Part shown: in pieces, positions 42,731 to 50,813 of the stretch | Numbering within the stretch: position 1 is the first letter of the stretch | Layout: every line of letters begins with the position of its first letter | DNA from: Flavobacterium sp. | Lineage (GTDB): Bacteria > Bacteroidota > Bacteroidia > Flavobacteriales > Flavobacteriaceae | NCBI RefSeq assembly: GCF_017744675.1 | Contig: NZ_JAGIAV010000004.1 | Span: 234,567 to 298,566, forward strand | Direction of reading: 5' to 3' | Length of the DNA: 64,000 nt | Made by a program: the position numbers and the translations under genes | Notes under the pieces: generated by a model | What the model was told of the DNA's origin: nothing | The model's database searches: none | Seen by the model: only the letters and a program-made list of their open reading frames with translations

Positions 42731-43550
42731 ATAACGAAACGGTAGTAATTTTATAAATTGAAATGGCTAAACTAATAATTGCTACATAAAATATAATTAA
42801 ATCTTCTTTAATTATTTTTTTGACCAAGCAAATACTGCTAACAAGAAACAAGATAACGAATATTGGATAGAATTTTTTATTGTTAAACCAAGCAAAGATT
42901 CTATATTTTCGGCTTATAAAAATACCCAGCAATCCAGAGATATACCCCATAATTGCTCCTATAACAACATCAAGAGGATAATGTGCTCCCACACCCACTC
43001 TAGTAAAGGCAAGAATCAACCCTACAATTACAATAGCAAAAGACCAAACCATTTTCATTTTGAAATTTGAAGGCATAAAAGCAAAAAGTAAAACGGTAAG
43101 TACCGTAAAAATTACAATAGAATGTCCTGATGGCAAACTATTGTGCCCAGACAATGTTTTGCCAACGATAAAAAAAGTATCGTTATTAAACGAAGCCGCA
43201 GGCCTTGGCACTAAAAAGATTTTTTTTAGCGGACAAGAAATCAAAAGAGAAATTAGCAAGCCAGAAATTAATGCCTCCCATAATTTAGGAGCATAAACAA
43301 CAAAAACACTCAAAAACGATAAAAAAACAAGAGCATCTCCTAATTGGGTCAGATTATATTCAAAACTTGGATAATGTCCCAAATGATAATTTATAACATA
43401 AAAAGCATTCTCTTGAATTTGCACATACTGATCTGCAGTTAATGCATTTTGATTGTATAAAAACAGAACAATTCCCGCTAGAAAAAACATAGGAAGGAAA
43501 AATAGAAAAGGTTTCAGTCTTGCATAATTACTGATAATAAGTGCATTCAT
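42699..43550 (-). CDS. PAP2 family phosphatase, membrane (lipid A phosphatase candidate)
   Basis: 283 residues from the ATG at 43550; a longer reading begins at a TTG and is unlikely. About six membrane helices surround the three PAP2 motifs: KKIFLVPRPAASF (KxxxxxxRP), LPSGHS, and TRVGVGAHYPLDVVIG (SRxxxxxHxxxD with Thr for Ser). Such enzymes dephosphorylate lipid A or undecaprenyl pyrophosphate at the periplasmic face. The 32-bp overlap with the EptA-like gene argues for removal of a lipid A phosphate before or alongside phosphoethanolamine transfer; this pairing is inference. Confidence 0.88.
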   Translation of the reverse strand: MNALIISNYARLKPFLFFLPMFFLAGIVLFLYNQNALTADQYVQIQENAFYVINYHLGHYPSFEYNLTQLGDALVFLSFLSVFVVYAPKLWEALISGLLISLLISCPLKKIFLVPRPAASFNNDTFFIVGKTLSGHNSLPSGHSIVIFTVLTVLLFAFMPSNFKMKMVWSFAIVIVGLILAFTRVGVGAHYPLDVVIGAIMGYISGLLGIFISRKYRIFAWFNNKKFYPIFVILFLVSSICLVKKIIKEDLIIFYVAIISLAISIYKITTVSLYEFSAIYAKK

Positions 43551-43855
43551 TAGGTTTTCATTTATGTTTAGTATTATTTTGCTTTTGGAATAGGTAAAGA
43601 AATTGGTCAATTTTGAAGAAATTTAGAATTTCTATTCATTTTGAATATTTTCTCAAGCAAGTTTCTTATTCTTATAAAAATTTAAACCTCCAATAATACT
43701 AGGCTAACATATACTTAACATAAATCTCTTTGACTAATTAGGATTAATCTCTTGTAAATCTAATTATGCAACTTTAAATCATTACTTTAGATTTTACTAA
43801 AATGTATAGATTCAAGATTCAACTTTTCTTCAAAATTTATATATAAACTTGCAAT
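43551..43855. other. Control region between divergent PAP2 and response-regulator genes
   Basis: 305 bp, AT-rich, no ORF. It should contain promoters for the lipid-modification genes (minus) and the OmpR/HK operon (plus). Only weak elements are seen: GAAATT-TAG-AATTTC (43618-43633) and a GATTCAAGATTCAA direct repeat (43809-43822) ahead of the regulator gene, which could be response-regulator half-sites. Confidence 0.4.
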
Positions 43856-44533
43856 ATGAAAATTTTAATTATAGAAGATGAGCTAGCAATTGCTCAAAGT
43901 ATCAAAAATTATTTTAGAACAAATGGAATTCAATGCGAAATGGCTTATAACTTTGATTCGGCATTGACTAAAATTGATTCTTATGATTATGATTGCATAC
44001 TGCTGGACTTGATGCTACCTGATGGCAATGGGTTTGATATATTAAAAGAACTTAAAAGAAAAAATAAAACGGATGGCGTTATTGTGATTTCTGCCAATGA
44101 AACTCTTGAAACGCGCCTAGAAGGATTCAATCTTGGTGCCGATGATTATCTTACTAAGCCTTTTCATTTATCAGAACTTCTGGTTCGAATGCAGGCTCTT
44201 ATTAGACGAAAGAATTTCAAAGGAAGCAATAGCATTACTTTTAATGAAATTGTAATTGATATATTCTCTAAATCAGCATCGGTTAACAACACCAAATTGG
44301 ATCTCACCAAAAAAGAACTGGATCTGCTTCTTTTCTTAATAGGAAATGAAAACAAAGTATTGTCCAAGGCAGCTATTGCCGAACACTTATCTGGCGATAT
44401 GGCCGATATGCTCGATAATCATGATTTTATATATGCCCATATCAAAAATCTAAAAAAGAAACTGCATCAGGCAGGCAGCGGAGATTACATAAAAACGGCG
44501 TATGGACTTGGATATAAATGGGAAAATGAATAA
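43856..44533 (+). CDS. OmpR family response regulator
   Basis: 225 residues. Receiver with the acidic pair in ILIIEDELA, phospho-acceptor Asp51 in ILLDLMLPDGNGFD, Thr/Ser switch in VIVISANE and Lys in DDYLTKPF. The C-terminal winged helix (~130-223) ends IKTAYGLGYKWENE, matching the OmpR/PhoB R[GT].GY. type. Its stop region overlaps the kinase start (ATGAATAA). Divergent from the PAP2-EptA genes, it is a good candidate to control them, analogous to PmrA, by inference. Confidence 0.95.
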   Translation: MKILIIEDELAIAQSIKNYFRTNGIQCEMAYNFDSALTKIDSYDYDCILLDLMLPDGNGFDILKELKRKNKTDGVIVISANETLETRLEGFNLGADDYLTKPFHLSELLVRMQALIRRKNFKGSNSITFNEIVIDIFSKSASVNNTKLDLTKKELDLLLFLIGNENKVLSKAAIAEHLSGDMADMLDNHDFIYAHIKNLKKKLHQAGSGDYIKTAYGLGYKWENE

Positions 44534-45785
44534 ACTGCTTAACAAAACCACAAACAGCTTTCTTGCTTATGCTATCATTATTTTATTGATAACAGCACCT
44601 TTATTTTATTTCATAAGCCAGCAACTTTATATTTATGAAACAGATGAAGTGCTGCATTTTCACAAAGGTGCCTTTATGAATGAAAGCCATAAAGGTTTTA
44701 CGCAAAAAGATATCGACTTATGGAATAAATACAATCATGAAGTAATGATTGTTCAAGATATGGGGGTTAAGGGCGACTCTATTGTTGGCAAAATGCTGTA
44801 TGATTCGATCGCAATGGAAAAAGAACCTTTCCGAATACTTTATGCTCCTGTAACCATAAATGGAAAGAAATACACCTACACCGAGAAAATAAATCTAGTA
44901 GAAATGGAAGGAATGGTCTTTAGCATTGCTGCCATGTTTCTGTTTATAATTGTGGTACTTTTGATTGGAATTATTTGGATCTCAAAAAAAACTGCCACAA
45001 AAATATGGAGTCCATTTTATAACACGTTGAACCAAATTGAGGATTTTGAAATCGATAAAAATAGACCGCCGCATTTTATTCCGACCGATATAGATGAATT
45101 TGATCGTCTTAATAAAAGCTTGGAAAGGCTTATTGAAAAAAATACTGCCATTTACAAAAGCCAAAGAGAGTTTGTTGAAAATGCTGCCCACGAGCTTCAA
45201 ACACCACTTGCATTATTCCAGACTAAATTAGATACGTTGACGCAGCTGAACCTTAACGAAGAACAATCCTGTGTGGTTGCCTCTTTAAATGGAGATGTAT
45301 CAAGATTCAACAGACTTAATAAAAACCTGCTGCTGCTCTCTAAAATTGACAACGAATGTTTTCTTGAAAAAAGTAACATTGTTCTAGATGATTATATCAT
45401 TAAACATTTGGACTTTTTTACCGAACAGGCTAGTGCCAAAAAGCTGACCATCATTACGGAATTTAGTGCAACCTTAAGTATTATAGGAAATCCAGCTCTT
45501 ACTGAGGTTTTAATCAATAATTTATTTTTAAATGCAATTCGGCACAATGAAAAAAACGGCAAAATTATTATTACAACTCTTGAGAACGAATTGATATTTT
45601 CGAATACAGGTCAAAACACACCTTTACAAAGAGAGAAACTCTTTAATCGATTTTCTAAAACCAATCCTTCTTCACAGGGAAATGGGCTTGGTTTAGCCAT
45701 TATTAAAAAAATAGCACAACTTAACCACTGGGATATAGAATATAGTTTTTATAATAATTTGCATCGTTTCAGCGTCAAATTTTAA
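44526..45785 (+). CDS. Sensor histidine kinase
   Basis: 419 residues from ATG 44526, which overlaps the regulator gene by 8 bases. Two membrane helices (~14-34 and ~132-157) bracket a ~95-residue periplasmic sensor. HisKA has His222 in ENAAHELQTPLALFQ, and HATPase_c has the N-box NLFLNAIRHNEKNG and SQGNGLGLAIIKK. The periplasmic part is small and has no recognised ligand fold, though it contains several acidic residues. It is the partner of the OmpR protein just upstream; the pair is divergent from lipid A-modifying genes. Confidence 0.94.
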   Translation: MNKLLNKTTNSFLAYAIIILLITAPLFYFISQQLYIYETDEVLHFHKGAFMNESHKGFTQKDIDLWNKYNHEVMIVQDMGVKGDSIVGKMLYDSIAMEKEPFRILYAPVTINGKKYTYTEKINLVEMEGMVFSIAAMFLFIIVVLLIGIIWISKKTATKIWSPFYNTLNQIEDFEIDKNRPPHFIPTDIDEFDRLNKSLERLIEKNTAIYKSQREFVENAAHELQTPLALFQTKLDTLTQLNLNEEQSCVVASLNGDVSRFNRLNKNLLLLSKIDNECFLEKSNIVLDDYIIKHLDFFTEQASAKKLTIITEFSATLSIIGNPALTEVLINNLFLNAIRHNEKNGKIIITTLENELIFSNTGQNTPLQREKLFNRFSKTNPSSQGNGLGLAIIKKIAQLNHWDIEYSFYNNLHRFSVKF

Positions 45786-45860
45786 AAAATTCAAACTTCC
45801 TACAAGTTCGTATTGAATCTTTGTACTACGTTTTTTAATCCATTAAAAAAAATAGTACTT

Positions 45861-46289
45861 ATGAAAAATTCAATCTTAACCTGCTTGGTACTGCTTTTTT
45901 CTTCCTTTGCCATAGCGCAGCACGTAAGTGAAAAAGACATTCCTAATGTAGTAAAATTAACCTTTTTAAAGTCCTATCCCAATCAAACTAATGTGAAATG
46001 GGAAAAGGAGAAAGGAAATTATGAAGCCAATTTTGTAGTTGGCAAAACCCAACATGCTATGCTTTTAGATTCCAATGGCAACATCCTGGAAACAGAAGAA
46101 GAAATTAGCGTGAAGAAACTTCCTGCCAATGCTTTGGCTTACATTCAAAAGACATACAAAAATAAAAAAATAAAAGAGGCTGCAATAATAACCGATGCCC
46201 ATGGTACGGTTACTTTTGAAGCTCAGGTAACTTCTATTGACCTAATTTTTGACAAACAAGGAACTTATATTAAAAGCATAGCAGACTAA
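45861..46289 (+). CDS. PepSY-like secreted protein
   Basis: 142 residues from ATG 45861, chosen because it gives a clean signal peptide (KNSILTCLVLLFSSFAIAQ). The mature protein has two similar ~60-residue units: VKLTFLKSYPNQTNVKWEKEKGNYEANF, and ALAYIQKTYKNKKIKEAAIITDAHGTVTFEAQV. This is the putative beta-lactamase-inhibitor-like PepSY pattern common in Bacteroidetes, often beside two-component systems. It sits between the kinase gene and a TonB-dependent receptor gene (9-bp gap), so it may be a periplasmic sensor ligand or a regulon member. Confidence 0.85.
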   Translation: MKNSILTCLVLLFSSFAIAQHVSEKDIPNVVKLTFLKSYPNQTNVKWEKEKGNYEANFVVGKTQHAMLLDSNGNILETEEEISVKKLPANALAYIQKTYKNKKIKEAAIITDAHGTVTFEAQVTSIDLIFDKQGTYIKSIAD

Positions 46290-46298
46290 ATCCATATC

Positions 46299-48710
46299 AT
46301 GAAATTAAAATTAATGCTCATACTGCCGTTGCTTGTAATGAAAATTTACAACGCAACGGCTCAAAACACCAAAGCAACAATCTCAGGTTTAATTAAAGAT
46401 AAAACCTCAAAAACCACACTCCCTTATATTAATGTAATTTTAAAAACGGCAAATGATCAAAAAATTCTTGCTGGTACGGTAACCAATGAAGAAGGCCGTT
46501 TTAATATTCCTTCAGTTCCATCTGGAAATTATATTCTTGAGGTCACTTCTATGGGGTATAAAACTAAATCCCAAAAAGTTTTCGTTGGCACGCTGTCCGA
46601 TTTTCTTGATCTAAATACTATCGATATTGAGGAAGACATCAATACTTTATCTGAAGTAGTCGTAACTTCTAAAACCTCAGAAGTAAGCACCAAAATGGAT
46701 AAAAAAGTATTTTCTGTATCGGATAATATCACACAAAGCGGCGGTTCTGTACTTCAATCTCTGCAAAGTCTTTCTGGTATAACACTTCATGATGGCAAAG
46801 TGCAACTTCGCGGAAACGATAAAGTAATGGTGCTTATTGACGGGAAACAAACTGCTCTTACCGGTTTTGGAAACCAGTCTGGTCTTGACAATATCCCAGC
46901 ATCAGCCATTGAAAAAATTGAAATTATAAACAATCCTTCCGCTAAATTTGATGCCAACGGAAATGCAGGTATCATTAATATCATTTACAAAAAAAACAAG
47001 CAAGAAGGATTCAACGGCAAATTCGGAATCAGTTCAGGCTATGGAGCACTTTGGGAACGAAAAGCTAATTTGCCAACCATTCGTCCGCAGTACCAGATGA
47101 CACCTAAAATGAATCCGTCACTTTCGTTAAATTATCGAAAAGAAAAAATAAACGCTTACGTTCAGGCAGATTATTTATATACTGAAACACTTAATAAAAA
47201 TGAATTTGCAACACGAACTTACGACGATGGTACAGTTATCAACCAGCAAACAGTTAGAAATCGCAATACTCATTTTACAACTCTTAAATCAGGAATCGAC
47301 TGGAATTATGATGACCAAAACAGTTTCTCTTTTTCGGGGCTTTTTGGAAGTGAAAAAATCATAGACAACGGAGACGAACCTTTCTTTAATCAGGATTATT
47401 CACAGCGATTGCGTCTTTGGTCTTTTTTGGAAGACGAGCTTAAAACTACGGTAATGGCAAGTGCATCTTATGAGCATAAATTTAAACAGCCAGGGCATAA
47501 ATTAAACGCAGGAATAAACTACACTTATCATCGCGAAGATGAAAAGTACTTTTTTACCAATACACTGCCCAATTCTGTTGGACAAGATTCTTTCAAACTC
47601 TTATCTGATGAAAAGGTAATTGATATTAATTTTGATTATATCAAACCATTAAAATACGGACGATTTGAAACAGGTTTTAAATTCAGAAACAGAGAAATTC
47701 CAACCAATATGCAATTCTTTCCAGGAGAGAACTCTCCTATTGATGCCAATGCTGGTGGGTGGGCAAATTATAAGGAAATAATTCCTGCTCTATACTCTAA
47801 TTATATTTTTGAAACTAATAAGGTTGAAGCAGAACTCGGGATTCGACTGGAATATGTAAAACTTCAGTACGATGTAAATCCGGATCATCCAACCTATAAA
47901 AGCGACGGTTATAACTATACGGAACCTTTTCCGAATGTGCGTTTTGGGTATAAGATAAATGATAAGAACAAAATCACCGCTTTTTATAACCGCAGAGTCG
48001 ACAGACCCGCTGAAGTTGATATTCGTATTTTTCCAAAATATGATGATGCTGAAATAATAAAAGTCGGAAACCCTGCTCTTCGCCCACAGTTTACCAATGC
48101 TTTTGAAGTTGGATATAAAAAAACAATGTCCAAAGGATATTTTACTTCCTCACTATATTATAGAATCATAAACGGAACCATTGCACGAATTGCAACAACA
48201 GTTCCCGGAAGCACACTAATTTATAATGTATTTCAGAATGCTGGCAAAAGCAGTTCTATTGGAGCTGAAGCTATTTATTCTCAAGAAGTAAACTCATGGT
48301 ACTCTTTTAACATTAATGGAAATCTATATCAAAATACAATAGATGCCTTTTCTGTAACCAATTTATATCCTATACCAAGCATTTATAACGGCGAACGTCA
48401 GCAAATGATTTCAGGAAATTTAAAATGGAATAATACGCTGCAGTTTGACAAAACATTAAAAGGTCAAGTTTCATTAATTTATCTGGCGCCTGATATAATT
48501 CCACAAGGAAAAATCGACTCAAGATTTTCTGTAGATTTAGGAATAAAAAAAATAGTACAGAAAGGAAAAGGGGAAATATTTTTGAATGCTACCGATATAT
48601 TCAACACATTGGTCATACAAAAAGAAATAAAAGGAGAAGGTTTTAACTATACAAGCAAAGATTATTACGAAACACAAGTAATACGATTTGGATATAGTTA
48701 TAAGTTTTAG
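46299..48710 (+). CDS. TonB-dependent receptor, outer-membrane beta-barrel family
   Basis: 803 residues. Signal peptide to ~21, then a carboxypeptidase-D-regulatory-like domain (ATISGLIKDKTSKTTLPYINVIL, ~27-105). A plug domain follows, with LQSLQSLSGITLHDGKVQLRGNDKVMVLIDGKQTALTGFG and AIEKIEIINNPSAKFDANGNAGIINIIYKK. A ~530-residue barrel ends in aromatic RFGYSYKF. It is not of the SusC type (no SusD partner, shorter) and matches the 'outer membrane beta-barrel protein' family of Flavobacteria. The cargo is unknown, possibly iron or other chelates. Likely in one transcript with the PepSY-like gene. Confidence 0.93.
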   Translation: MKLKLMLILPLLVMKIYNATAQNTKATISGLIKDKTSKTTLPYINVILKTANDQKILAGTVTNEEGRFNIPSVPSGNYILEVTSMGYKTKSQKVFVGTLSDFLDLNTIDIEEDINTLSEVVVTSKTSEVSTKMDKKVFSVSDNITQSGGSVLQSLQSLSGITLHDGKVQLRGNDKVMVLIDGKQTALTGFGNQSGLDNIPASAIEKIEIINNPSAKFDANGNAGIINIIYKKNKQEGFNGKFGISSGYGALWERKANLPTIRPQYQMTPKMNPSLSLNYRKEKINAYVQADYLYTETLNKNEFATRTYDDGTVINQQTVRNRNTHFTTLKSGIDWNYDDQNSFSFSGLFGSEKIIDNGDEPFFNQDYSQRLRLWSFLEDELKTTVMASASYEHKFKQPGHKLNAGINYTYHREDEKYFFTNTLPNSVGQDSFKLLSDEKVIDINFDYIKPLKYGRFETGFKFRNREIPTNMQFFPGENSPIDANAGGWANYKEIIPALYSNYIFETNKVEAELGIRLEYVKLQYDVNPDHPTYKSDGYNYTEPFPNVRFGYKINDKNKITAFYNRRVDRPAEVDIRIFPKYDDAEIIKVGNPALRPQFTNAFEVGYKKTMSKGYFTSSLYYRIINGTIARIATTVPGSTLIYNVFQNAGKSSSIGAEAIYSQEVNSWYSFNINGNLYQNTIDAFSVTNLYPIPSIYNGERQQMISGNLKWNNTLQFDKTLKGQVSLIYLAPDIIPQGKIDSRFSVDLGIKKIVQKGKGEIFLNATDIFNTLVIQKEIKGEGFNYTSKDYYETQVIRFGYSYKF

Positions 48711-48808
48711 ATTTTTTCAATTGACTGTTAAAAATTCAGCATTAATTTTTACTTGTATTTTAATATGCAATCTTACTAAAACATATTCAGGTTCAATATT
48801 TTAAATTT

Positions 48809-48858
48809 ATCTCAGAGTAAAAGTCCCAAAAAGGCCATACTCTGAGATTTTTTATTTT
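48809..48858. terminator. Terminator between TonB receptor and GT9 genes
   Basis: Stem ATCTCAGAGTA/TACTCTGAGAT (48809-48819 with 48838-48848), an 18-base loop, and TTTTTTATTTTT. Serves the two convergent genes. Confidence 0.9.
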
Positions 48859-48862
48859 TAAT

Positions 48863-49918
48863 CTATCCTTGCAGAATACGGTCTATCTCCAAAATATAGC
48901 AGTTTTTGTTTACATTGGCATTCGTGTCTATACCCATGCTACGCTCTCCGTATGGTTCATACTTTTTCAATTTAGAAATCGAAAAAAGCCCAATAACCGG
49001 AATATGGACTGCACTTGCCAGATGCATTATTCCGCTGTCTGCTCCAATAAAAATGGCTGTATTTGCTATTACAGCTCCTATTTCACGTATGTCTTTGCTA
49101 TAGAAACTAGTAGCTTTAAAACCAATCTTAGATACATTTTCGATCGGAAGAATTTCTAGAATGTTAAAATCTCTTTCGTATTTAGATTTCAAAAGCTCAT
49201 AAAAATCAATCCACCACGACTCTGAATAGCATTTTTCTCCTGTCGCATACGTAAATAATGCGATTGTCTTTTTGTTATTTTCAAACTTGCCTCGCAAAAT
49301 TTTACTTCCTTTTTCAATTTCAGTGCTGTTTAGTTTTAAATCGATTGGCATTATTGCTTCAGTGCTTACTTTTACACCAGCGCTTTTTAAAAATTCTCTA
49401 AAATTATAAACTGGATATTTGGCAATATGTTCATAATCGTCTGGTTTAGATTCATCCTCATTACCAGCATCTCCATAGAATTTAAACTCAGCATGAGAAT
49501 GATCAACCGCCAATCTGCCCGACGATGATTCATTGTCCACATTTATCACCATGTCGTACTTTTTATGCTTAATCGTAAACCATACTTTAATATAAGCATA
49601 AAGATTTTTAAAAGGTTTTTTAGGAAGTATGATAATCTGCCCTATTTTAGGGTAATTTTCTAAAATGACATTCATTAATCCACCTTTTACAAACAGATCG
49701 ATTTCAGCATTTGGAAAATATTTGCCGACTTCTTTTATCAATGGGGTTACCAAAAGTAAGTTTCCTAATCTGGCATTTGGCCTGCAGATTAATACTTTTT
49801 TTATTTCTGTTGGATCAACAATTACATTTTGAGATGTGTTTTTAGAAATACCGATATTTTTGGTAAAAAAACGCATTATAATTTTGCGGTAAGCATTTAT
49901 TTTTTTGGAAATTTTCAT
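48863..49918 (-). CDS. Glycosyltransferase family 9 (heptosyltransferase-like)
   Basis: 351 residues, GT-B fold. N-terminal VLICRPNARLGNLLLVTPLIKEV matches the GT9 start (R-x-x-x-L-G-D/N), and the C-terminal FIGADSGIMHLASAVHIPVIGLFS is the conserved nucleotide-sugar-binding end (D-S-G-x-x-H-x-A). GT9 enzymes add heptose or related sugars in LPS core assembly at the cytoplasmic face. The lid region CYSESWW suggests a non-heptose acceptor set. Convergent with the TonB receptor gene; ends just after a shared terminator. The next gene upstream is the PAP2 gene, 82 bp away on the same strand. Confidence 0.9.
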   Translation of the reverse strand: MKISKKINAYRKIIMRFFTKNIGISKNTSQNVIVDPTEIKKVLICRPNARLGNLLLVTPLIKEVGKYFPNAEIDLFVKGGLMNVILENYPKIGQIIILPKKPFKNLYAYIKVWFTIKHKKYDMVINVDNESSSGRLAVDHSHAEFKFYGDAGNEDESKPDDYEHIAKYPVYNFREFLKSAGVKVSTEAIMPIDLKLNSTEIEKGSKILRGKFENNKKTIALFTYATGEKCYSESWWIDFYELLKSKYERDFNILEILPIENVSKIGFKATSFYSKDIREIGAVIANTAIFIGADSGIMHLASAVHIPVIGLFSISKLKKYEPYGERSMGIDTNANVNKNCYILEIDRILQG

Positions 49919-50000
49919 TTTCTATTTTAAGATATTAAAGCTAAAACAATAGCAATGTGGTATTTAATATTGGCAAATAAATTAAGGCAAACAACAAGAT

Positions 50001-50813
50001 TTAGAACTGCATTACCATAGCTCCTCCAAACTGATTTCCGTTGTAAAAAGGCATTATCATAGAGGTCATCTTTTTTTCTTTTGAATGGAATATATTTTTG
50101 GTGTAAGGAAAAAGCCAATAAGCAGCTTTAGTACTCAAAATTCCAATTCCAGCTCCTGCTGCCACATCAGTAAGCCAATGTCTGTTATTGTACATCCTGA
50201 AAAGTCCTGTTCCAGTGGCTACTATATATCCGCTTATTCCGTACCAGATCGATTTGTCTTTATACTCCTGATATAAAAATTCTGCTCCAGCAAAAGCATT
50301 AGCGGTATGTCCTGAAGGAAATGAATTATAAGACGTTCCATCTGGCCTTTGAACATGAGTAATGTCTTTCAAAGCAAAAACCGTTACACTCATCATCAAA
50401 TAGGAAGTAGCCAAAATAATCGATCTATCCTTAAGATTGTTTTTTCCTTTTATACCCATTGCATTAAGCGCATAAACAGAAGCAGCAGGTGCAAATTGTG
50501 AGAAATCATCAATAGTGACTTTATTGTCGATATCTTCTGTGACTTCTTCCCTAATATCATTATTGAATCCCTTTAGCCAATCGCTTTCCAATCCTATAAA
50601 ACCGTAACCAATAAGGACTCCGGGAATAATTAACTGTTTGTAATTAAACTTTAAATTCTGGACCGTATCTTTTACAACAATACTATCTGACACTTTATCT
50701 TGTGCCTGAGCAATAGAAATTCCTAAAAGAAATAATAGAAAGACTTTTGGCATCTTAAAAATAGTAGCAATTGATGTGACCATGTGAATTAACTTTGAAT
50801 TGTTTCTTCTCAT
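50001..50813 (-). CDS. PAP2 family phosphatase, exported, coupled to RND operon
   Basis: 270 residues. Its ATG at 50813 overlaps the RND permease stop as ATGA, which supports that start although a signal peptide begins only near residue 23 (MPKVFLLFLLGISIAQAQ). PAP2 motifs: KDITHVQRPDGTSYNSF (KxxxxxxRP), FPSGHTANAF and RMYNNRHWLTDVAAG (the third motif, with N-R-H). It resembles Bacteroidetes periplasmic PAP2 proteins acting on lipid phosphates. The tail ends in a beta-strand-rich FGGAMVMQF that may be an outer-membrane-type end. Cotranslation with an efflux pump is unusual. Confidence 0.88.
   Translation of the reverse strand: MRRNNSKLIHMVTSIATIFKMPKVFLLFLLGISIAQAQDKVSDSIVVKDTVQNLKFNYKQLIIPGVLIGYGFIGLESDWLKGFNNDIREEVTEDIDNKVTIDDFSQFAPAASVYALNAMGIKGKNNLKDRSIILATSYLMMSVTVFALKDITHVQRPDGTSYNSFPSGHTANAFAGAEFLYQEYKDKSIWYGISGYIVATGTGLFRMYNNRHWLTDVAAGAGIGILSTKAAYWLFPYTKNIFHSKEKKMTSMIMPFYNGNQFGGAMVMQF

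Noticed and set aside
43551..43610. TTG-initiated extension of the PAP2 gene
   Set aside because: The ATG at 43550 places the first membrane helix at a normal distance from the N-terminus; the extension is Asn/Lys-rich with no ribosome signal.
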